This document shows positions 33,634 through 39,534 of a stretch of DNA of 39,534 nt, one piece after another; the stretch's first letter is position 1, and each line of letters begins with the position of its first letter. Source of the DNA: Gammaproteobacteria bacterium (GTDB lineage Bacteria; Pseudomonadota; Gammaproteobacteria; Thiohalomonadales; Thiohalomonadaceae); contig QKED01000060.1 of the NCBI GenBank assembly GCA_003252455.1, forward strand, positions 1-39,534, read 5' to 3'. The translations under genes were made by a program, and so were the position numbers. Under the pieces are notes generated by a model. That model had not been told where the DNA came from. It saw only the letters and a program-made list of their open reading frames with translations, and made no database searches.

Positions 33634-34539
33634 CTACACCGGCAGCCCCAGCAACGCCTGGATCGCGATGGAGGTGGCGGCGGAGCGGTTGTCGACCTGC
33701 AGCTTGGGGAAGGTCAGCTCCAGGTGCTTGTTTACGGTGCGTGGGCTGAGGCCGAGGATCTCGCCGATCTCCTTGTTGGTCTTGCCGTGGGCGACCCACA
33801 GCAGCACCTCGGCCTCGCGCTTGGTGATGGGCAGGGCCGCCTCCAGGGCCGTGGCGTCGGTGAGGATGTTCTGCCCGATGACACGTAACAGGTGCTCGTT
33901 GTTCTGCGCCTGCTTGAAGTAGCGGAAGCTCAGCGGCACCTCGCAGCCCTTGAACATCAGGTCGCCATGGGCCTCGTGTGTGGGCAGCCAGGCGCACAGG
34001 GCTACACCCAGGCGCGTGCGCAGACCCTCATCATCCAGACCGTGTTTAGTGAGCAGCTCTTCGGTATCGGGCGTGGCCCAGAGGATGTGCCCGAGGTCAT
34101 CCACGGCGAGGATGAACTGGCGCGCCACATCGAGGGCCACGCGGGCCTGATTGATCATGTTCGCACGTGCCACATGCGCGGTGATGCGCGCCAGCAGCTC
34201 TACGGGCTTGATCGGTTTGGTGATGTAGTCGTTGCCGCCCACCTCGAAGGCACGTACCACGTGCTCCGTTTCGCTCAGGCCGGTCATGAAGATGATCGGC
34301 GTCAACGGCAGGCGTTCACGCATGCTGCGTGTGCACTCGAAGCCGTCCATCACCGGCATCTGCGCATCCATCAGCACCACGTGGGGGGTGATCTGCTCGA
34401 CGATGGCCAGCGCCTGAGCGCCGTTGAGCGCCACCAGCACCATGTACCCGGCCTGGTTGAGGGCGGTGTTGAGCATGCCGAGGGAGTCGGGGGAGTCGTC
34501 GACCACCAGGATGATGGGCTTGTCGCTGTGCAGGGACAT
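33634..34539 (-). CDS. LuxR-type two-component response regulator
   Basis: 301 residues. Receiver domain at 1-122 with acidic Asp14/Asp15, phospho-acceptor Asp58 (VVLMDAQMPVMDG) and Lys108. A middle region (about 125-235) of PAS-like character has no clear motif. C-terminal LuxR/GerE helix-turn-helix at about 238-295 (ITKREAEVLLWVAHGKTNKEIGEILGLSPRTVNKHL, in pieces). ATG at 34537-34539 gives the normal start, although no good ribosome site precedes it. It lies 49 bases after the hybrid kinase gene and 73 bases before the nucleoside transporter, so it is the likely cognate output. Confidence 0.92.
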   Translation of the reverse strand: MSLHSDKPIILVVDDSPDSLGMLNTALNQAGYMVLVALNGAQALAIVEQITPHVVLMDAQMPVMDGFECTRSMRERLPLTPIIFMTGLSETEHVVRAFEVGGNDYITKPIKPVELLARITAHVARANMINQARVALDVARQFILAVDDLGHILWATPDTEELLTKHGLDDEGLRTRLGVALCAWLPTHEAHGDLMFKGCEVPLSFRYFKQAQNNEHLLRVIGQNILTDATALEAALPITKREAEVLLWVAHGKTNKEIGEILGLSPRTVNKHLELTFPKLQVDNRSAATSIAIQALLGLPV

Positions 34540-34588
34540 GGTGTGTGTCGTCGTGCCGTTGGGTCTGTGCAGCTTACCTGAAATGGCC

Positions 34589-37500
34589 TCAGAGGCCACG
34601 GATCGCCGCAATCACCCCCTGAAAGTCGAACAGCTCGGTGCGCTCACGCAGATGGCGCAGGAACCTGGAGTGTGGGTACGCCTGTTGCAGCTCGTCGAGC
34701 TTGCCCATTACCCCCTCCAGATAGCCGATGCGGGCCATGGCTACCAGTGCCTCCAGTGCCTCGGTGGGCGGGAGTTCGGTGGCCTCGTCCTCGTGTGTTT
34801 GCTGCGGCACCTCGGGCGCTGGTTCAGCGTATTGCCACTCCAAACCGAGCAGGGCGCCGATCCTATCGAGCAGGGTATCGAGGCGGATCGGTTTGATCAG
34901 ATAGGCGTCGTGCAGTCGGCTCCCCAGCTCCGCGCGGTGGTCCTCGATGGCGTTGCCGGAGAGCATGACGATGGGCGCCTCGAAGCCGCCCTGGCGCAGC
35001 TGGGACGCCAGCTCCCAGCCATCCATCAGCGGCATGTGTACGTCGAGTAGGGCGAGGTGGAAGGGCTGTTCCGCCACCCGTTCCAGGGCGAAGGGGCCGT
35101 TGTGCGCCTCCACCACCTCGAAGCCGAGGGGACGTAGGGCGTCGCTGACCAGGGCGCGGTGGGCCGGTTCATCGTCTACCACCAGCACACGCAGGCGGCG
35201 ACCGAGGTAGCCGGTGATGGCCGCAGGTTCCTCGGTGGGGGCCTCGCTGCGCTGTACCGACGGCAGCATCAGCGTAAGGGTGAAGCAGCTCCCCTCGCCG
35301 TAGCGACTCTGCAGTGAGAGGTCACCGCCGAGCAGGCTGGTGAGCAGGCGTGAGATGGTCAGACCGAGACCGGTACCGGTGACGAATTGGGTCTGCTCGT
35401 CGCGGATCCGCTTGAAGGGTGAGAAGATCGCCTCCTGCTCCTCCTCGCGGATGCCGACGCCGCTGTCTTGGATGACGAAGCGCGCCACTTGACTACGGTA
35501 GCTGCTGCGCAGCGATACCTGTCCCTCGCGGGTGAACTTGACGGCGTTGGAGAGTAGGTTCATGAGGATCTGCCGCAGGCGCTTCTCGTCGGTGACGACG
35601 AAGGTGGGTAGCTCATGCAGCCCGTCGTGGTGAAAGGCGAGCCCCTTGGCGCGCGCCTGGATGGCGAACATCTCCACCAACTGCTCCATCAGCTGTTTGA
35701 GGTTTACCTCGTCGCGATGCAGATCGAGGCGGCGTGCCTCGATGCGTGAGATGTCGAGCAGCCCCTCGATCACCCCCGCCAGGTGCTCGCCGCCGCGCTG
35801 GATCGCCACCGCTGCACGGTGGTTATTGCCGCTCAGACTGCGGTCACGCTCCAGCAGTTGGGCGTAGCCGAGGATGGTGTTGAGCGGCGTGCGCAGCTCG
35901 TGGCTCACCCCGGAGAGGTAGCGGCTCTTCGCCTGATTGGCGGTCACCGCCGCCTCCTTCGCCTCCTGCAACATGCGGTTGGTGCGCTCGTGGGCGGCCA
36001 TCTCCTGCTGCAACAGTGCGGTGCGCTGCTGCGCCTCGTCGAGCGCCTGATTGCGGCTCTGGCGCACCAGCAGGTATAGCCAGAGCAGCACGCCGGTGAC
36101 GATGAGCAGTAGGAAATAGGTGCTCACGAGGGCGTCGCCCACCGCCTCGGCCAACTCAGGGTCGCTCAGCTCGCTGGCCTGATGCACCAGGGCGAAGAGC
36201 GCGGCCATGAGCACGGCATTGAGGGCGAAGAGCAGCAGAAAGCGCCCGACGTTGGAGTCGATGCGCCGCACCCAGCGGGCGGGTAGGTGGCGGTCGAGGG
36301 TGGCGTGGATCTGCGCGTGCAGGTGCGCCTCGGGGCGGCACTGATCGCCACAGCTGCTCTCCAGCGCACAGCAGAGCGAGCAGACCTGACCGCCGTAGGC
36401 GGGGCAGGGGAGCAGGTCCTCCGGCTCGAAGGGGTTGGCGCACACCTGGCAGTCGCACTCGTCATGGTCATGCGCCGGGGCCACCTCACGGGCTAGGTAG
36501 TAGCGTCCTTGGGTGGCCCAGGCGATGAGCGGCGCGGTAATAAAGGGCAGGAAGAGCGCGATGAAGGGCGCCAGCGCCTTGGCCGTCGCGCCGTAGAGGC
36601 CCAGCTGCGCGGTGATGCCGAGGGTGGAGGCGATGAGCATGGAGCCTACCCCCACCGGGTTGATGTCGTAGAGCAGGCCGCGTTTGAACTCGATCTCTCT
36701 TGGGCGTAGCCCCAGCGGCAGGTTGATGGCGAGGTCTGCTACCAGTGCGCCGATCCACGCCAGCACCAGCGAGGAGTAGGTGATGAGGATGGTCTCGAAG
36801 GCGTGGTAGAGCCCCAGCTCCATCAGCAGCAGGGCGATGGCGACGTTGAAGAAGAGCCAGACGATGCGCCCTGGATGGCTGTGGGTGATGCGCGAGAAGA
36901 AGTTCGACCACGCCAGCGACCCGGCGTAGGCGTTGGTCACGTTGATCTTCAACTGCGAAATGACCACGAAGAGCGCCACCAGCACCAGCGCGGCAGAGGG
37001 GTTGGGGATAATGGTGCTGAAGGCGACCAGATACATATGCGCCGGGTCGTCCGCCAGCGCTGCGTCCACTCCGTATTGCAGCGCCAGTACGGCGAGGAAG
37101 GAGCCCGCCAGCAGCTTGACCACACCGAACAGCGTCCACCCCGGCCCGGCCAGGGTGAGTGCCGCCCACCACTTGAAGCGCCCGATCTCCTCACGCGGCA
37201 GAAAGCGCAGAAAGTCCACCTGCTCACCGTTCTGCGCCATCAGCGGGAAGATCACCGCCGCCGCCGCGCCGAACAGCGCCAGGTCGAACCCCACCCCCGG
37301 CTCACCGGCGCGCCCGGTAAAGTGCAGCCACTCGGTCACCGTCTCCTGATGGGCGAAGACGATGTAGACCAGCGGCGCGATCTGTAGCAGTAGCCAGATG
37401 GGCTGGGTCCAGAGCTGAAAGCGGCTGATACGCGTGATGCCGTGGGTCACCAGCGGGATCACCACCAGCGCGCTGATCACATAGGCCCACGCGAGCGGGA

Positions 37501-37939
37501 TGCCGAGCAGCAGCTCCAGCGCCATCGACATAATCGCCGCCTCCAGGGCGAAGAAGATGAAGGTGAAGGAGGCGTAGATGAGCGAGGAGAGAGTCGAGCC
37601 GATATAACCGAACCCTGCCCCACGGGTGAGCAGGTCGATATCCAGCCCCGAGCGCGCGGCGTGATAGCTGATGGGCAGGCCGCAGAGGAAGATGAGCGCA
37701 CAGACCACCAAGATCGCCCAGAGCGAGTTGGTGAAGCCGTAGGCGAGGGTGATCGCCCCGCCGATCGCCTCCAGCGCGAGGAAGGAGACGATGCCGAGCG
37801 CCGTGTTGGCCACCCGCGCATCCGACCACTTGCGCGCCCGCTGCGCCGTGTAGCGTAGGGCGAAGTCCTCCAACGTCTCGTTGGCCACCCACTGGTTGTA
37901 GGTGCGGCGGGAGAGGATGACGGGGGAGCGTGGGGGCAT
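34589..37939 (-). CDS. NCS1 transporter-like receptor fused to hybrid histidine kinase
   Basis: 1116 residues. Residues 1-480 are a complete NCS1-type (cytosine/purine/allantoin permease) domain with about 12 helices; 'YNQWVANETLEDFALRYT' (14-31) and 'VANTALGIVSFLALEAIG' (43-60) are its signature. A Cys-rich module follows at 495-534 (CDCQVC, PCPAYGGQVCSLCC, CGDQC: nine cysteines), then two further helices (about 565-585 and 604-625) and a coiled coil (630-675). The kinase has His680 (VSHELRTPLN), N-box Asn798, DSGVG and GTGLGL; a receiver domain at 915-1030 has Asp966 and Lys1016, and a helical tail ends the protein. The domain fusion parallels transporter-kinase receptors such as CbrA (SSS family). 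The ligand is probably a nucleobase or related compound. It is the first gene of a minus-strand operon with its regulator and a nucleoside transporter. Confidence 0.93.
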   Translation of the reverse strand: MPPRSPVILSRRTYNQWVANETLEDFALRYTAQRARKWSDARVANTALGIVSFLALEAIGGAITLAYGFTNSLWAILVVCALIFLCGLPISYHAARSGLDIDLLTRGAGFGYIGSTLSSLIYASFTFIFFALEAAIMSMALELLLGIPLAWAYVISALVVIPLVTHGITRISRFQLWTQPIWLLLQIAPLVYIVFAHQETVTEWLHFTGRAGEPGVGFDLALFGAAAAVIFPLMAQNGEQVDFLRFLPREEIGRFKWWAALTLAGPGWTLFGVVKLLAGSFLAVLALQYGVDAALADDPAHMYLVAFSTIIPNPSAALVLVALFVVISQLKINVTNAYAGSLAWSNFFSRITHSHPGRIVWLFFNVAIALLLMELGLYHAFETILITYSSLVLAWIGALVADLAINLPLGLRPREIEFKRGLLYDINPVGVGSMLIASTLGITAQLGLYGATAKALAPFIALFLPFITAPLIAWATQGRYYLAREVAPAHDHDECDCQVCANPFEPEDLLPCPAYGGQVCSLCCALESSCGDQCRPEAHLHAQIHATLDRHLPARWVRRIDSNVGRFLLLFALNAVLMAALFALVHQASELSDPELAEAVGDALVSTYFLLLIVTGVLLWLYLLVRQSRNQALDEAQQRTALLQQEMAAHERTNRMLQEAKEAAVTANQAKSRYLSGVSHELRTPLNTILGYAQLLERDRSLSGNNHRAAVAIQRGGEHLAGVIEGLLDISRIEARRLDLHRDEVNLKQLMEQLVEMFAIQARAKGLAFHHDGLHELPTFVVTDEKRLRQILMNLLSNAVKFTREGQVSLRSSYRSQVARFVIQDSGVGIREEEQEAIFSPFKRIRDEQTQFVTGTGLGLTISRLLTSLLGGDLSLQSRYGEGSCFTLTLMLPSVQRSEAPTEEPAAITGYLGRRLRVLVVDDEPAHRALVSDALRPLGFEVVEAHNGPFALERVAEQPFHLALLDVHMPLMDGWELASQLRQGGFEAPIVMLSGNAIEDHRAELGSRLHDAYLIKPIRLDTLLDRIGALLGLEWQYAEPAPEVPQQTHEDEATELPPTEALEALVAMARIGYLEGVMGKLDELQQAYPHSRFLRHLRERTELFDFQGVIAAIRGL

Positions 37940-38420
37940 GTGAAGCGGCGGTGAGGTGTGAATGGAGGATCTTGGACGGAGGAGGGGAGAGGTGCAAGCG
38001 GTTGGAGTGACCTAGTAACGAAGGCTGAGCTGGTCGTCAGATCTCGGCGGTGGGTATATACATGTGGTGGTCAAATATGCCAACTGGCGTTGTGGCAGGG
38101 CGTGTTTTGCGGCTTAACACATCTGGCTAGCGCGCTGATGACTTGACGGGGGAGGGTATCTGCGCCCTAATCATGAGGTGGAACGGAGCGCTTTAGTACC
38201 AGGGTTGCGAGATATAGCGCACATAAAATCAGCATGTTACATGCTTGGAACAGACTTTTGCCTGGATGTGTGGATGATGGCGCATGGGGATTCGTGGGTG
38301 AAAGCACCTCACTGGATGGTTGTGAGTGCTACCGAGATAAGCTGCATCCGTGCTAAAAGGGATAAACCGCTTCCGTTTAACCCGGAATACGCGGCAGCGT
38401 ACTAAACCACTTAGCGTCTT
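37940..38420. other. Intergenic region at the boundary of the low-GC segment
   Basis: 481 bases. The left part should hold the promoter of the hybrid-kinase operon on the minus strand, but I see no convincing hexamer pair. Base composition falls noticeably from about 38,000 rightward. A 75-codon frame opening with GTG at 38178 has no recognisable features. No attI site or integrase fragment is evident. Confidence 0.5.
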
Positions 38421-38954
38421 ATGAATTGGTCGCGGAGAAAAATATTAACAATAAGCACAATCGTAACGGCATTGGTAGGTGTCGCTCTGTCATTTGTGCC
38501 TTTTGCGTTATCTTTGCAGCCCAGTGAAAGAGCTGACGCAGCTTTGCCCCGAATTGATGTGTCCAATATGTCTCCTGGTACATACAAGTTAGTTACGCCG
38601 GAAGATGCCTTTGAAACATTTAATGGGTTTAAACAGTCTGTATATTTCCTCAGAACTAAGGATGGCAACTTGCGCGCTTGGGCAGTGTATGCAAGAAACG
38701 GCGAAGTAGGCATGCCTGACTACCATTGGTGGAGAACCTACTTTTCATGTAAAGAGTTTGGGCCGGATCTGAAAGATGGCGTAATTGATGAGAAGTCATT
38801 AATTCAGTGTCACGACAAAGATCTATATCAAGGGCAGGTGGAATACTGGAGATGGCAGCTTAATGGAAAGGCAGTTTCACAATATGTCGATGATATGCAG
38901 CCTGCTAATGGTGTGATTGAGGGTGAATACTTTGTTCTTGGTAAAATACGCTAA
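38421..38954 (+). CDS. Rieske-like membrane-anchored protein lacking the Fe-S ligands
   Basis: 177 residues. The N-terminus 'SRRKILTISTIVTALVG' with a single membrane helix (about 10-31), followed by PSERADAALPRIDVSNMSPG (34-53), closely matches the N-terminal anchor and hinge of bc1-complex Rieske proteins. Further on, 'SVYFLRTKDG', 'FSCKEF' (Cys110), 'IQCHDKD' (Cys130, His131) and 'WQLNGKAV' fall where Rieske box 1, box 2 and 'DLAGRV' should be. The CTHLGC and CPCHGS ligand motifs are not intact, so it should not bind a normal [2Fe-2S] cluster. The stop codon lies inside an integron attC site, as in gene cassettes. Codon use and base composition differ from the core genes. No good ribosome site is seen. 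Confidence 0.7.
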   Translation: MNWSRRKILTISTIVTALVGVALSFVPFALSLQPSERADAALPRIDVSNMSPGTYKLVTPEDAFETFNGFKQSVYFLRTKDGNLRAWAVYARNGEVGMPDYHWWRTYFSCKEFGPDLKDGVIDEKSLIQCHDKDLYQGQVEYWRWQLNGKAVSQYVDDMQPANGVIEGEYFVLGKIR

Positions 38955-39020
38955 CACAACGCTCAAAATGGACGCCAATTCCGCTGCGCTCCATTGGCGC
39001 CCTTTAGCTCGGCGTTAGGT
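38951..39020 (+). mobile_element. Integron attC recombination site
   Basis: About 70 bases of imperfect dyad symmetry: CTAAC at 38951-38955 pairs with GTTAG at 39014-39018; ACGCCAAT (38972-38979) matches ATTGGCG (38993-38999) further in. Inner boxes show the single unpaired bases expected of attC (GCTCAAA against TTTAGC, GGACGCC against GGCGCCC). The right core site GTTAGGT fits GTTRRRY, with crossover expected between 39014 and 39015. It follows the stop codon of the Rieske-like gene directly, the standard cassette layout. Confidence 0.85.
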
Positions 39021-39060
39021 TTTCACTGTCTATATTGGCGATCAATTTGAAAGGCATCTA

Positions 39061-39534
39061 ATGAAATTATTAAAATTCCGAGTAACAAACTTTCGATCTG
39101 TAACCGATAGTGGCTGGCTTGATGTATCAGATGTAACCGCTCTTATCGGTGAAAATGAAGCGGGTAAAACAAATCTCTTACTGCCACTTTGGAAGTTTAA
39201 TCCAACAGCTGCTGGCGAAATTAGTCTTCTTGATGATATGCCGCGCAGTCGATATGCGGAAATGCGTAGCGAACCGATGTCGCATCGATTCATTTACTGT
39301 GAATTCGAATTGGACGAATCCGATATTCGAATTGCAAACAGCTATGGAATCGAAGCCAAAGAGAGAACAACCCTCATTGCTCGGCGCAATTTTGCCGGGC
39401 AATATGGTTTCGAGTTTCCTGATTTTCCAGAAGTTAATATTACAGATACTTTTAATCCTGCACTAGAAAAGCCAGCCGAAAACGAAGGAGAAGAGCCAAA
39501 AAAGGGTCCGAGCCTTTGGGATAGATTCAAGAGC
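39061..39534 (+). CDS. AAA ATPase, RecF/OLD-like, N-terminal part (3' end outside window)
   Basis: The frame is open from ATG 39061 to the right edge (158 codons). 'MKLLKFRVTNFRSVTDSGWL' followed by 'VTALIGENEAGKTNLL' with Walker A GENEAGKT at 30-37 is the start of an SMC/RecF-like ATPase of the AAA_15/OLD group. Proteins of this kind include OLD nucleases and ATPases of anti-phage systems such as Gabija, but the deciding C-terminal (TOPRIM or other) domain is outside the window. It begins 40 bases after the attC core site, with GAAAGG as ribosome site, so it is probably the next integron cassette gene. Confidence 0.85.
   Translation, partial: MKLLKFRVTNFRSVTDSGWLDVSDVTALIGENEAGKTNLLLPLWKFNPTAAGEISLLDDMPRSRYAEMRSEPMSHRFIYCEFELDESDIRIANSYGIEAKERTTLIARRNFAGQYGFEFPDFPEVNITDTFNPALEKPAENEGEEPKKGPSLWDRFKS

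Noticed and set aside
38080-38130. Possible attI or preceding attC around GGCTTAACAC
   Set aside because: No GTTRRRY core site or matching partner arm could be found; the sequence has only a short GTGTT/AACAC symmetry.
38178-38405. 75-codon frame starting with GTG before the Rieske-like gene
   Set aside because: No recognisable domain or clear ribosome site; kept only as a note because the region is near an integron site and short cassettes do exist.
1-39534. CRISPR arrays, insertion sequences, rRNA genes, replication origin
   Set aside because: I saw no regularly spaced repeats, transposase genes, rRNA segments or DnaA-box clusters in the window.

Overview
The window is high-GC, densely coded chromosomal DNA from a gammaproteobacterium, with a short, visibly more AT-rich foreign segment at the right end (about 38,000-39,534). 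Several gene orders point to Gammaproteobacteria: nadB divergent from rpoE-rseA-rseB-rseC-degP, then lepA-lepB-rnc-era-recO-pdxJ-acpS, plus an E. coli-type sdhCDAB with sdhE and a ygfX-like gene. A sulfide:quinone-reductase-like flavoprotein, a hemerythrin-like protein and an ArsS-like radical SAM protein are compatible with a sulfur-oxidising, Chromatiales-like lineage. That narrower placement is inference only.

Left part (1-8,600): the end of a secreted beta-helix-like protein; a small secreted protein and the Fe-S protein-maintenance gene ygfZ on the minus strand; the divergent succinate dehydrogenase operon sdhCDAB-sdhE-ygfX; an unknown protein coupled to a response-regulator diguanylate cyclase; and a Crp-family regulator whose cAMP pocket is altered. 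Middle (8,600-22,400): nadB faces the other way from the envelope-stress operon (sigma-E, anti-sigma, RseB, RseC, DegP, a glutaredoxin-like protein). The lepA operon follows a terminator-like leader and runs with tight or overlapping junctions through lepB, a DUF4845-type gene, rnc, era, recO, pdxJ, acpS and an unknown 140-residue protein.

Accessory metabolism (22,400-28,800): an SQR-like flavoprotein is followed closely by a radical SAM/Cys-rich (ArsS/selenodomain type) protein and the two transferases that usually accompany that family. Next come an iron-type alcohol dehydrogenase with one changed metal ligand, a convergent unknown zinc-ribbon protein, and a hemerythrin-like gene behind an AT-rich leader with a sigma-54-like promoter. 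Then follow an M61 peptidase and a Pro-Arg-His tRNA cluster with a clear promoter and terminator.

Right part (31,400-38,000, minus strand): a likely operon encodes an 1116-residue receptor in which a complete NCS1 nucleobase-transporter-like domain is fused through a Cys-rich module to a hybrid histidine kinase, followed by a LuxR-type response regulator, a NupC-like nucleoside transporter and RlmA. This is the best candidate for a little-described system, plausibly sensing nucleobases or nucleosides and controlling their uptake. At the far right a 70-base integron attC site separates a degenerate Rieske-like gene from the start of an AAA ATPase of the RecF/OLD-like type. This looks like integron cassettes with no integrase inside the window.
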